Below are positions 15,680 through 24,648 of a stretch of 64,000 bases of DNA, piece after piece. Under the pieces are notes generated by a model. That model worked only from the letters and a program-made list of their open reading frames with translations, made no database searches and was not told where the DNA came from. The position numbers were made by a program, and so were the translations under genes. Numbering within the stretch: position 1 is the first letter of the stretch; each line of letters begins with the position of its first letter. The stretch covers positions 1 through 64,000 of the forward strand of contig NZ_JAGGOY010000028.1 in assembly GCF_018614095.1 (NCBI RefSeq), read 5' to 3'. Origin of the DNA: Streptomyces sp. ISL-87. GTDB taxonomy: Bacteria > Actinomycetota > Actinomycetes > Streptomycetales > Streptomycetaceae.

Positions 15680-15787
15680 TCAGGACACGGCGAGCGTGCA
15701 GTGGCAGTGGCAGCACCAGCCGCCGGGCGCGACCGTCGCGTCCGCCGAGAAGTACTTCTCCTCGACCTTGTCGATGATTCGGAACAT
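15680..15787 (-). CDS. TOMM (linear azole peptide) precursor peptide
   Basis: A 35-codon gene, easily missed by size filters. The N-terminal part (MFRIIDKVEEKYFSADATVA) is an acidic, helical leader. Then PGG and the Cys-rich end WCCHCHCTLAVS follow, with Cys at 25, 26, 28 and 30, Thr31 and Ser35. Up to six heterocyclisable residues stand in the core. The ATG has a strong GGAGG ribosome site and the gene is first in an operon that supplies cyclodehydratase, oxidase, protease and exporter. The alternating Cys-His-Cys-His-Cys pattern would give thiazoles flanked by imidazoles. The cleavage point is unknown; Gly22-Gly23 or Ala20-Pro21 are plausible. Confidence 0.85.
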   Translation of the reverse strand: MFRIIDKVEEKYFSADATVAPGGWCCHCHCTLAVS

Positions 15788-15867
15788 GGGACACCTCCCC
15801 TCCGGGTGTGGCGGCGCAGGAGTAACGCGGACCGTCGGTGGTCTCCCTGCGCCGCTGGGCACCTCGA

Positions 15868-15903
15868 ACCTAAGGAGCGGTGAGGGCGCCGGACAACGAT
15901 TCC
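15868..15903 (-). promoter_or_regulatory. Candidate promoter of the TOMM operon
   Basis: On the minus strand TTGTCC (15896-15891) is followed after exactly 17 bases by TTAGGT (15873-15868), a plausible -35/-10 pair. The transcript would have a leader of roughly 75 bases before the precursor ATG. The -35 overlaps the motif GGAATCGTT that also occurs between the two regulator genes. Confidence 0.4.
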
Positions 15904-16171
15904 GGGGGGTCCTGAACCGGCTATGACCTCTGGCGGACGTGGGCCGCGGAGGGGGCCGGGCGGGAGGTGCCGGGGCAGTACGCAAGCGGCTACGAGGGCC
16001 TGGGCGCACGGACAGGCGGCGGGGTCGCACGACATGAGTGCGCCCGGGGTGGCACGGGCTTACCCGCGCCCTCCCGGGCGGTGTACTGGGTCAGCGCCCC
16101 GTAGGACCTGCCCCTGTCCGGCACCCGCCGCGCGGCGCCGGAAGGCCGGCGCGGCGCGGCGGGCGGCCGGG
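15904..16171. other. Non-coding spacer beside the TOMM operon
   Basis: No convincing gene on either strand. It separates the operon promoter from the end of the frameshifted VCBS-type gene and contains only GC-rich sequence. Confidence 0.5.
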
Positions 16172-17586
16172 TCAGATCAGCGTGTTGTAGATGTTCCAGC
16201 CGGTGCCGATCTGGGTGCGGTTGCCGGTGAGGCCGCGCTTGCCGCTGTAGGTGTACGAACCTTCGTACGCCCAGAGGTTGCCGCTGGCGTCCCGGGCCAC
16301 CAGCTCCCTGCCCTCGGGGCTCCAGCCCAAGTCGTCGCCGAAGGCGAGGGCACCGTAGGTGCCGAAACCGACGCCGAACTTCTGCGGGGCCTTGAGCGGG
16401 GCGGCGACCTCGCCGGCCGGGTTCGCCGCGTAGAGCCACAGCACACCGGCCGCGTCCTTCGCCACGATGCCGTTGGGGAAGGAGGTCAGGCTGGTGAACT
16501 TGTTCCAGCCGCCCCCGACCCTCACGCGGGTCTTGAAGGGCCTGGCCGGGTCGCCGGTGCCGCGGTAGAACCACAAGACGCCGTCGCGGTCCCGGGCCAG
16601 CAGGTCGTTGACGCGGTCGGTACGGGAGTCGCCCATGCCGACGATGGCGGTGTACTGGCCCCAGCCGCCGCCAACGAGCGTGCGGGGCTTGAAGGGGGTC
16701 CCGGGCTGGCCGGTGCCCTGGTAGAACCAGAGCTGTCCGGCGTTGTCACGGGCGACCAGGTCGTGGCCCACTCCGGTGGAAGCGCTGCCCACGGCGGTGC
16801 TGCCGAGGCGGGTGATCGTGTTGTAGATCTGCCAGCCGCCGCCGACCTTGGTGCGCCCGCTGTAGGCGGTGGTGCCGTACTTGCCGTCGGACTCGTACTG
16901 CCACAGAGTGCCGGCGGCGTCGCGGGCGTAGATGGTCGGGCGGGAGGTCGCGCGCCCCTCGACGAAGTCGATCTGTGCGGGTGCCGAGCCAGGGCGGTCC
17001 CGGCGGCGTCCGTCAGGTTGATGGTGCCCCCGAGGCCGTCGGGCAGCACGGCCTTGGTGCTGACCAGGAGTTCCCAGGTGAGTGTCGTGCCCGTGGCCGC
17101 CGCGGTGGCGGTGGCCGTGGGCAGGCTGAGGTAGATGATGCCTTCGGTGTACTCGTCGTGGCCGGTGTCGAACGGGCACGACGTGTGCGGGCCGCCGTTC
17201 AGGGAGCAAGTGGCGTCGAGCGCGGAGGCCACCTGCCGGGGCTCCCAGCCGGCTCCCGGAGTCCGGGTGAATACCAGCTGGGCCTTGACGTCGCTGGTGA
17301 AGCCCGCGGGCAGCGTGGCGGTGAAACGGACCTTCGACGCCGGGACATCGCCGGTGGCGACGTCGGCGGGGCCGCCTTCCTGAACGACGGTCACCGGTGC
17401 GGGGTTCTCGGCGCCGGCCTTCGAAACCGGGGTGGCGGCGGTGTACGCGGTGGCTGTGGTCAGCGGAGCGGTAACGCTCGCGAGGACGGCGATGCCGGCG
17501 ACGAACGCGAGTCGGGTACGGCGGGTGCGGTGGTGCGCGGTGTTCAAGGATCCCCCGGAAGCCTGTAGACGTATACGTGTTCGCAT
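16172..17586 (-). pseudogene. Secreted VCBS/FG-GAP-type repeat protein, frameshifted
   Basis: The N-terminal half (from ATG 17586, AAGG ribosome site) has a signal peptide (TRRTRLAFVAGIAVLASVTA) and a beta-sandwich domain (PVTVVQEGGPADVATGDVPASKV...TLTWELLVSTKAVLPDGLG). The C-terminal half, in a different frame from about 16990, is a chain of propeller blades with DLVARDNAGQLWFYQGTG and VGGGW-type repeats ending in IGTGWNIYNTLI. The two frames join at DAAGTALA and SAPAQIDFVEG, so one base is missing or added near 16984-16992. The C-terminal repeats are paralogous to those of the intact protein at 38-40 kb. Either a real loss-of-function mutation or a sequencing error explains it. Confidence 0.7.
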
Positions 17587-17693
17587 GTACGACACCTTGT
17601 GTACTGCGAGGCTTGTACGCCGTGACCGGATTTCACGATGGCCTGATTGAAGCGCGGCTCGTCGCACCGGGGTTGACCGCGGCCGGAGGCGGC

Positions 17694-17719
17694 CGGGGCG
17701 GCCGGCTCCGGCCGCCCCG
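17694..17719. terminator. Hairpin terminator downstream of melC2
   Basis: GGGGCGGCCGG and CCGGCCGCCCC (plus one further C-G pair) form a perfect stem with a CT turn. It lies eight bases beyond the tyrosinase stop codon. Confidence 0.7.
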
Positions 17720-17726
17720 AACCGCG

Positions 17727-18581
17727 CTACCGCGTGCCGCCGGCGCCCGCGGGGGCCGCTTCGGTGTCGAAGGTGTAGAACTTCCGGTGGTCCAGCATGT
17801 CGGCCGGGGTCACGTTGTTCCACGGCCGCATGGTGTCCTTCAGGTCCACCACGTCCGCAGTGCCCGCGCCGGGCAGGTACGTGGACTTCGGGTGCCGGTG
17901 CTGCCACTCAGCCCACAGCATGTCGATGAAGGCGTGGTGCATCCAGAACACCGGGTCGTTGGGCGAGGCCGCGCTGGCCATCTGGCCCCCGACCCACACG
18001 TGCACCCGGTTGTGGATGTTGGCTCCGCGCCAGCCCTCCAGGTGGTTGCGGAAGCCGTCCGAGGAGCTGTTCCAGGGCGCCGTGTCGTAGACCGGCATGG
18101 CGAGCACGGCGTTCACCTCGGCCTTGGTCGGCAGCTCGGCCACGGCCGTGCCCAGCGCGCGACGCAGGTACGGGCGGCGGTCCACCCCTCCCGATATGGC
18201 CCACTTGCCTGCCGCGTACGCGAACGGTCCGTCAAGTACCTGGCCGTCCCGGACTCGGCCGGTGCCGCCGAGGAAGTCCGCGGCCCAGAGCGAGGAACTG
18301 GCGGTGCGGTCCACTGTCCAGTCCCAGTACGGAAGCGAAACCTTCGCATCCACCTTCTGCAGCTCCGCCTCGAACTCCAGCAGAAACCGGCGGTGCCAGG
18401 GGAGGAAGGACGGGGAGCGGTGGCCGACCCGGTCGCCGAAGTCGGAATCGGTCATCAGGAAGGTGTTGTGGGCGGTGACGAAGCGGTCGTAGACGCCGGT
18501 GCGCTTGAGTTCGAGCAGAGCGTTCGTGAAGGCGCGCTTCTCGTCCGGGGTGAGCTTGGCCTGATTCTTGCGGACGGTCAT
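17727..18581 (-). CDS. melC2: Tyrosinase (polyphenol oxidase)
   Basis: A 284-residue type-3 copper enzyme that hydroxylates monophenols and oxidises diphenols to quinones, leading to melanin. Both copper sites are plain: site A in [29 protein letters not shown], and site B in [20 protein letters not shown] with [16 protein letters not shown]. Sequence and length agree closely with streptomycete MelC2 (about 273 residues). It has no signal peptide. It is exported with MelC1, whose gene overlaps it by four bases and which also loads copper. Confidence 0.96.
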   Translation of the reverse strand: MTVRKNQAKLTPDEKRAFTNALLELKRTGVYDRFVTAHNTFLMTDSDFGDRVGHRSPSFLPWHRRFLLEFEAELQKVDAKVSLPYWDWTVDRTASSSLWAADFLGGTGRVRDGQVLDGPFAYAAGKWAISGGVDRRPYLRRALGTAVAELPTKAEVNAVLAMPVYDTAPWNSSSDGFRNHLEGWRGANIHNRVHVWVGGQMASAASPNDPVFWMHHAFIDMLWAEWQHRHPKSTYLPGAGTADVVDLKDTMRPWNNVTPADMLDHRKFYTFDTEAAPAGAGGTR

Positions 18582-18994
18582 GACTTGCCTCCCGTGGGGC
18601 CGAACGGGACGAGTGCGGCGCCCTGGAGGTCGCGCACGGCGGCACGGGCGGCTGAGATGGGGTCGGGAAACGTCTCGTAGTGATTGACGACGCTGAGCCA
18701 GCTGCCGTCTGCGTTGCGCATCATGTGCAGCTCGTTGCCGTCTATTTTGATGACGGGCATGCCGGGGGAGTGGTGCCCGCCCGCGCCGAGAGAGATCTGG
18801 ATGCGGCGGCCCTGGTAGACCTCGTCGATACCGCCGACGGGTATGGAAGGCGCCGGTGGGGACGTATTGGCCGCCTGTGCTTCCGGGGCGGGCGAGGATG
18901 TGGCGGAGGCCTCGATGACGGCGACGGTCAGTCCCACGGCGGTGAGTGTGCCGGCAGCGATGCCCAAAGCCTGTCGGCGGCTGATCTTGTTCAT
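18578..18994 (-). CDS. melC1: Tyrosinase cofactor (copper chaperone)
   Basis: A 138-residue helper protein. It carries a twin-arginine-type signal ([22 protein letters not shown]) and the MelC1 core with [25 protein letters not shown], the [25 protein letters not shown] block and the C-terminal [18 protein letters not shown]. MelC1 binds apo-tyrosinase, delivers copper and carries the complex through the Tat system. The gene overlaps melC2 as ATGA. The linker between the signal and the core ([20 protein letters not shown]) is longer than in classical MelC1. Confidence 0.94.
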   Translation of the reverse strand: MNKISRRQALGIAAGTLTAVGLTVAVIEASATSSPAPEAQAANTSPPAPSIPVGGIDEVYQGRRIQISLGAGGHHSPGMPVIKIDGNELHMMRNADGSWLSVVNHYETFPDPISAARAAVRDLQGAALVPFGPTGGKS

Positions 18995-19116
18995 GGCCTG
19001 AAGTGGTATCAGAAGGGCCTGAACATTTGATCAGTGCCCCGTACATCCAACGGTCCAGGGGCTTCGCCCGGATGCACCTGGACGTGGGTGACGGCCCGTC
19101 AACTCGCGGACCGGCG

Positions 19117-22100
19117 TCACGGTGCTGGACGGCCCGTGCCGGCCGTGTTCCAGTCGGGGAGTCGGCGGCGGAGCTCGTCGTCCGGGAAGAGGCCGCGCAC
19201 GCGTTGCCGCAGCGCCTCGAAGACGACGTCGACGTTCGCCTTCCAGAGGCGGACGCGGCCGTCCTCGCAGCCGGTGAGCAGGGCGTCGCCGTCGGGCCGC
19301 CAGGCCACCGCGAAGAGAGCGCCGGGGTGCTGGAACGTGACGAGGAGGTCGGCGTCACCGGCGGTGTCCCACAGCCGGACACCGCCGTCCCGGCTGGCGG
19401 TGACCACCTGCTGCCGTACGGGATTGAAGGCCGCCGCGTGCGGCTCGCCGGCGGGCAGGACGGAGCGTTGCCGGCCTGTGACGGGATCCCAGATGCGGGC
19501 GGTTCCGTCGCCGCTGGTGGTGAGGACCAGGCGACCGCTCCTGCTCCAGTCCACGGCGTGGAGTGCGGCGGAGTGGCCGTGGAGCGGGATCATCGCCTCG
19601 TCGTCGGCGGACGCGTCGGGCCGCCAGACGTAGCCGTCCTCCAGCCAGGCGGCGACGACGAGCTGATTTCCCTCCGGGCTCCACGCCACACCGCCGACCC
19701 GCTCCGCGTTCTCAAGACGGCCGACTTCCTCCCAGGTGTCCGTGTCCCACAGTTTCAGCGTGCCGTCCTCGCTGCCGCTGGCCAGGACCGCCTCGTCGGG
19801 GCTCCAGGCGAGCCTGGTGATGCGGTCGTCGTGTGCGTGGCGGCGCGTGTAGGTCTTGCTCCAGGTGGCGGAGTCCCTGATGTTGAGGACGCCGTCGAAG
19901 CCGCCGCAGGCGATACGGGCGCCGCTCGGGCTCCACGCCACGGCGCCAGTCTGGTCCCCCGTGAGCTGCATGGCTTCGGTGGCCGACGTGGTGTCCCAGA
20001 TCCGGACGACTCCGTCCTGGCCGGCGGTCGCGGCGAGTCGGCCGTCCGGATGCCATGACGCGTCCGACACCCAGCCGTTGTGCTGTCCGACCACGGTGGG
20101 AGTGAAACCGGGTTCCGTGGACGTCACCCGCGCGGTGGCGTCCTCGCTGCCGGACACCAGGGTCCTGCCGTCAGGGCTCCACGCCACGCTGGACACCCAA
20201 CCGGTGTGTCCGGGCAGCGTGTTGAGGAGGATTCCGGTCTCCACGTCGAACACCCGCAGGCGGCCGTCCTCGCTTCCCGTCGCGGCGAGGCGGTCCGATG
20301 GCGACCATGCCAGGCAGTAGACGGGGCTGGTGTGCACCTGGATGCGGCGCAGCGAGGTGATCCGACCACGCGTGCGGCGTAGCGAGGTGCGCTCGGTCAT
20401 GTCCCAGAGCCGCAGGGTGCCGTCCTCGCTCGCGGTCAGGGCCCGCTTCCCGTCGGCGTTCCACGACACGGCGGGGACGGGGCCGTCGTGTCCGGTGAGG
20501 GTGGCGAGGCGCTTGCCGGACGGCACGCTCCACAGGGCAGCGGTGTGGTCGTAACTGCCGGTCAGGACCGTCCGTTCATCGGGATGCCACTCGACCGAGC
20601 GCACCCACTCCGTATGGCCCTTGAGCACACAGACGGTCTCGGCCGTGGCGACGCGCCAGATGCGGCCGGTATTGTCCTGGCTGCCGGTGGCGATGTACTG
20701 CTCGCTCGGGCTCCAGGTGACCGAGGAGACCCAGCCCCCGTGGCCGGTCAGCGTGGCGGCCTCGGTGAGCGAGGCGAGGTCCCAGATCCTGGCGGTCCCG
20801 TCCCAGCTGCCGCTGACCAACCGCTCTCCGGAGCGGTCGAATGCCAGGCTGGTGACGCAGTCCAGGTGTCCTTCGAGTACGGACACCAGACGTCCGGTGC
20901 CGGCGTCCCAAAGCCGTACCGTCCGGTCGTAGCTGCCCGTCGCGATCAAACCGCCGGAGCGCTGCCAGGCCACGGACGAGATCCGGTCGGTGTGGCCGCG
21001 CAGGATCAGCCGGATCCCCGCCTCGTCGACGACTCGGAACATCGCACGCTGCACCAGCGGCAGTTCACGGGCGTCGGACGCGGCGGCGCAGGCCAGCAGG
21101 AGCGCCTCCTCGGGACGGCTCTCCAACTCGAAGATCGCCTGCCCGGAGCGCGCGAGCGTCCGGTCGGACTGGGCCCGTGCGTGGGCGCTCTCCTCGACCG
21201 CGCGGCTGGCCGCCAGGAAGTCCGCCTCCAGGCGGCTCATGTCCGCACCGTTGCGGTCAGCCCAGTCCCGGGCGCCGGCCAGCCGCACGCCCCGGTAGAG
21301 GTAGCTGTCGTCCTTGCCGTGGCTGTGCCAGCGCTGTGTGTCCTCACTCAGCTGGCGGTGCGTACGCAGATCGGACTCGCTCTGGCGCAGCCACGATCCG
21401 AGCAGCCCCCAGCCGTCGATCAGCGCCTCGTGCGTCAACTCGGCGGTGTCCCGGTCAATGGACACCAGCCTCACGTCCCGGTGCGAGAGCTTGAGCAGCA
21501 ACTGATCCATCTCGTGGAGGTCCGCGCTGACGATGTCGAGTTCGTGGCGGGGCACACGCCGGCGGGTGTGTCCGGAACCCTCGCCGAGCGTGACGAGGCG
21601 CAGGAAGACCTGGCGGGCCAGTCTGCGCTGCGGTTCGGTCAGTTCGGCGAACATCTGGTCCGCGAGCTGGTTCAGGGCGCCGCCGATCCCGTCGATCGCG
21701 TCGTAGTCCGCATGGGTCAGCCAGACGCCGCGGCGGCGCCGCCACAGCTCCGCGAGGGCGGTCTGCATCAGCGGCAGAGCGCCGACCCTGCCGCGCATGT
21801 CGTTCAGGATCCGGTCCACCAGCCCCCGTTCGAAGAGGGCGCCCACGGACTGGGCCGGCATCAGGGTCGCCTCACGCAGGGACTCGGCGTCCAGCGGCCC
21901 CAGTAACAGCTGGTGGGATTCCAGCAGGGAGCGCAGCTCGCCGAAGTCCAGACAGGGCTGGATGAAGTCCGCCCGCAGTGTGATCACCACGTGGATGAGG
22001 CCGGTGCCCGCCCGGGCCGTCCGGCAGAGGCTCTCGATGAACTCCGGCCCGCCCTCGGTCACGGCGCCGGGATTGGCGGAGTAGGTAAACAGCTCCTCGA

Positions 22101-23733
22101 ACTGGTCGACCACGAGCAGGAGTTTCCTCGCGCCTGGACGGCCGCGGAGGAACGTGCCGACGGTCTTGACCAGCTCCTCCGGTGACTCCTTGAGGCCCTT
22201 TTCGAGCTGCTGTGCCCGTGTCAGTACGTCGCTCCCGGGGAAGGCGGTCGCCAGCTCGTCGGCCAGCGCCCGGATCGGCCGGCTCCCCGGAACCATGGTG
22301 AGCGTCAGCCATTCCTCCCCCAGGGCGGGGACCAGCCCCGCCATCACCAGCGAGGACTTGCCCGAACCCGAGGCGCCGACCACCGCGGTGAAGGCCGACC
22401 GGCCCACCCGTTCCACCAGTTGGCGGGTCTCTCGTGAGCGGCCGAAGAAGAGCCCGGACTCCGTGGCGTCGAAGGCACGCAGGCTGGGGTAGGGAGCCGG
22501 CTCGTCCGGGAGCCGGGCGGCATGCCGCTCGGGCGCGTGCCCTCGTACCCCCGCCACCAGCGCATCCATGGCAACCGGGTCGCCCGTGCCCCGACGCAGG
22601 TCCACGGCCAGGCGGCGGGCCAGGAACGGGGGCAGGTCGTCCAGATCGGCGCCCGGCAGCAGGACCGGGATGACGCGCGTGTCGCTCTGCTGCCGGATGG
22701 CCCGGTCCACCGCGATACGCATCTCCTCCGCGTGCCAGGGGCCGAGTCCCGCGCCGCCCATGATCACGGCCACCGCCTCGCTGGCCATCAGCGCCGTCTC
22801 GATGGACTCCTGGAGCGGGGTGCCGGGCACGAGATGCCGCACGTCGTGGAAGGGCCGAATGCCTCTCGCCTCGAGCTGGTCGGCGATCTCCTGTACGGAA
22901 TGCAGGTCCTGGGAGTTGTACGAGAGGAACACGTCGTAGGCGGTCGCCGCCGCGGCGGGTGCCCGGACTGCGCCACCGGCGGCGCGCCGCGAACCGCCGC
23001 CCGGGAGTTCCGGAAGGCCCTCCACCCGCGCGGGCAGGCCGACGAGGGCCCGCAGGGGCTCCAGTTCCGCTGAATCGAGTCGGGCGTACCACCGGTCGAC
23101 CCGTATCGCGGTGAGGGTGCCGGCACCGTCTCCGCGCTGGTGCTCGGCCACCACACCGACCAGGAAGCCGTGGACGAACACCGGAGCGCCGGCCATGCCC
23201 TCCCACGGCGAGTGCTGCCGGTCGCCGTCGTCCTGTGGCGGGTCCACCCGGATCTCCAGGGTGCCTTCGCCACGGTCCGGTAGCACGGCGATACGTCCCA
23301 GGCGGTGGCAGGAATCGCGGTACCGGCGCACGCCCGCGCCCTGATCCGGCCGGGCTTCGTCCCGACGCAGTTTGAACCGGGGAAAACCGAGCGTGCTGCA
23401 GGCCACCTCCACGTCGAGGTCTCCCAGACGGGCGAACGATGTGGCGGGGACCTGTTCCTCTGGCTCATCGGCCGGCGGTGAGATCGTCAGTAGCGCGGCG
23501 TCCACCTCGACTCCGGCCCACTCGACCCGTGCGGCGGTCACCCATTCCGCGTCCTGGCGCGCGGGGAACCGTACGGTGATCGATGCGGCGTCCTGGACGA
23601 CATGCCCGGCGGTCAGCACCACGGTGGACGTGATCCGGTATCCCGAGCCCCGCGAGCGTGAGCCGTCTGAACGCGTCACGATGACCTGCGCGGCGCGGCC
23701 CGAGTCGATTCCGGCAGAGACCTGCGGCGTCAC
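19117..23733 (-). CDS. Trypsin-like/TIR/STAND NTPase/WD40 conflict-system protein
   Basis: A 1538-residue multidomain protein. Residues 1-230 are a trypsin-like domain with His44 (VVLTAGHVV) and Asp78 (VEVDAALL), but the nucleophile motif G-x-S-G reads GMAGAPVF, so Ala181 replaces Ser. Residues 265-380 form a TIR domain (AYDVFLSYNSQD; the probable NADase Glu is in PWHAEEMR). A STAND/nSTAND1 NTPase follows with Walker A GASGSGKS (453-460) and Walker B KLLLVVDQFEE (537-547). From about 908 there are 14 WD40 repeats, enough for two seven-bladed propellers. The GTG start overlaps the stop of a 42-codon gene. The layout matches NTP-dependent conflict (defence or cell-suicide) proteins: WD40 sensing, ATP switching, TIR effector. 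Confidence 0.92.
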   Translation of the reverse strand: MTPQVSAGIDSGRAAQVIVTRSDGSRSRGSGYRITSTVVLTAGHVVQDAASITVRFPARQDAEWVTAARVEWAGVEVDAALLTISPPADEPEEQVPATSFARLGDLDVEVACSTLGFPRFKLRRDEARPDQGAGVRRYRDSCHRLGRIAVLPDRGEGTLEIRVDPPQDDGDRQHSPWEGMAGAPVFVHGFLVGVVAEHQRGDGAGTLTAIRVDRWYARLDSAELEPLRALVGLPARVEGLPELPGGGSRRAAGGAVRAPAAAATAYDVFLSYNSQDLHSVQEIADQLEARGIRPFHDVRHLVPGTPLQESIETALMASEAVAVIMGGAGLGPWHAEEMRIAVDRAIRQQSDTRVIPVLLPGADLDDLPPFLARRLAVDLRRGTGDPVAMDALVAGVRGHAPERHAARLPDEPAPYPSLRAFDATESGLFFGRSRETRQLVERVGRSAFTAVVGASGSGKSSLVMAGLVPALGEEWLTLTMVPGSRPIRALADELATAFPGSDVLTRAQQLEKGLKESPEELVKTVGTFLRGRPGARKLLLVVDQFEELFTYSANPGAVTEGGPEFIESLCRTARAGTGLIHVVITLRADFIQPCLDFGELRSLLESHQLLLGPLDAESLREATLMPAQSVGALFERGLVDRILNDMRGRVGALPLMQTALAELWRRRRGVWLTHADYDAIDGIGGALNQLADQMFAELTEPQRRLARQVFLRLVTLGEGSGHTRRRVPRHELDIVSADLHEMDQLLLKLSHRDVRLVSIDRDTAELTHEALIDGWGLLGSWLRQSESDLRTHRQLSEDTQRWHSHGKDDSYLYRGVRLAGARDWADRNGADMSRLEADFLAASRAVEESAHARAQSDRTLARSGQAIFELESRPEEALLLACAAASDARELPLVQRAMFRVVDEAGIRLILRGHTDRISSVAWQRSGGLIATGSYDRTVRLWDAGTGRLVSVLEGHLDCVTSLAFDRSGERLVSGSWDGTARIWDLASLTEAATLTGHGGWVSSVTWSPSEQYIATGSQDNTGRIWRVATAETVCVLKGHTEWVRSVEWHPDERTVLTGSYDHTAALWSVPSGKRLATLTGHDGPVPAVSWNADGKRALTASEDGTLRLWDMTERTSLRRTRGRITSLRRIQVHTSPVYCLAWSPSDRLAATGSEDGRLRVFDVETGILLNTLPGHTGWVSSVAWSPDGRTLVSGSEDATARVTSTEPGFTPTVVGQHNGWVSDASWHPDGRLAATAGQDGVVRIWDTTSATEAMQLTGDQTGAVAWSPSGARIACGGFDGVLNIRDSATWSKTYTRRHAHDDRITRLAWSPDEAVLASGSEDGTLKLWDTDTWEEVGRLENAERVGGVAWSPEGNQLVVAAWLEDGYVWRPDASADDEAMIPLHGHSAALHAVDWSRSGRLVLTTSGDGTARIWDPVTGRQRSVLPAGEPHAAAFNPVRQQVVTASRDGGVRLWDTAGDADLLVTFQHPGALFAVAWRPDGDALLTGCEDGRVRLWKANVDVVFEALRQRVRGLFPDDELRRRLPDWNTAGTGRPAP

Positions 23734-23858
23734 GGACGGGGCACGCCCGTCTCGAACCCTTCGAACCTCTCGAACCGCAGCTCTGTCGCCGCAGCCACCG
23801 CCAGGGCCTCGTCCAATTCGTCCCGCAAATCGCGGATCAGCTCAGCGAGTTCAATCAC
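23730..23858 (-). CDS. Trypco2-like small protein
   Basis: A 42-codon gene beginning GTG-ATT-GAA with AGGAA six bases upstream. Its stop is interlocked with the start of the large trypsin/TIR/STAND gene (GTGA). The protein begins IELAELIRDLRDELDEALAV and continues to ELRFERFE. This helix-plus-strand pattern is that of the trypsin-co-occurring domain 2 (Trypco2) proteins encoded next to such proteases. It is about half the usual length, because the later beta strands are missing. The overlap argues for real co-translation. It may regulate or load the large protein. Confidence 0.65.
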   Translation of the reverse strand: MIELAELIRDLRDELDEALAVAAATELRFERFEGFETGVPRP

Positions 23859-24018
23859 GGAGGTTCCTTCAAGGCCGGAGGGCTGCCAGGGGATCGGATC
23901 GTCCGAATGCAGGATAGGCGCTACGCACCGACGCGACGATGCCTTATGCGGAACACGCCTTGAGGGGGGACTTCCGAGAACGCATGTCCGTTTCGAAGCG
24001 GGTGTTCGGCGTCCGGCC

Positions 24019-24435
24019 TCAGGACGTGATCGGGTGAGGTTCGAGGAACCGGGCAGTGGCTTCGGCGACCGGCCGGGGCTGCTCGATGGGGAGGAGGTGC
24101 CCCGCGCCGTGGACGACGTACTCCTCTACGTCGGGCACGGTCGAGCGGAGGAACTCGGCGACTTCGACCCACAGCGGCCGGGTATCGCTTCCGAGTACGG
24201 ACAGCACCGGCTGGCGGCAGGGAGAGCTCCAGCAGGGCGACCGTGACGATGCGGTCGGCGTGGTCCTGGGCGAGCTGGGCGGCGACGGCCGCGCCGCTGG
24301 AGTGCCCAGCCACATGAACGCGGTCGATGCCGAGCCGGTCGAGCAGCGCGATGGCATCGGCGGCGTGGTCGGCGATGCTGACCGGCCCCGGGGTGTGGGT
24401 GCTGCCGCCCCAGCCCCGCTTGTGGTAGCTGGCCG
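24019..24435 (-). pseudogene. Decayed alpha/beta hydrolase
   Basis: Two pieces of a hydrolase lie in different frames. The first reads YHKRGWGGSTHTPGPVSIADH...VHVAGHSSGAAVAAQLA, with the nucleophile elbow GHSSG. The second reads PVLSVLGSDTRPLWVEVAEFL...VHGAGHLLPIEQP with the catalytic-His region. The lid domain between them is gone, the frames do not agree, and the N-terminal strands are missing. It is a deletion remnant and should not make an active enzyme. Confidence 0.6.
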
Positions 24436-24648
24436 GCGTTGTGGTCGACGCAGTGGATGGTCGACCGAGCCGAGGTCCGCGAGCCCTATTCGGAGCTCTC
24501 CTACATGTCCGCAGGGGTCCCCGGGTCAGACACACTGGGTGTCGTGATCGATGTGCAGCGTGCGGGCGACCACCTGCTCACGCGACCGGTGTTCATACCC
24601 TCCGAAGCGATGGACGACCTTCCGCACTTCCTTCCCAGACAGACGTGG

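Noticed and set aside
22780..22830. A second serine-protease-like GxSG site for the giant conflict protein
   Set aside because: No G-x-S-G with suitable spacing after His44 and Asp78 was found. The aligned place is GMAG, so the domain is treated as inactive.
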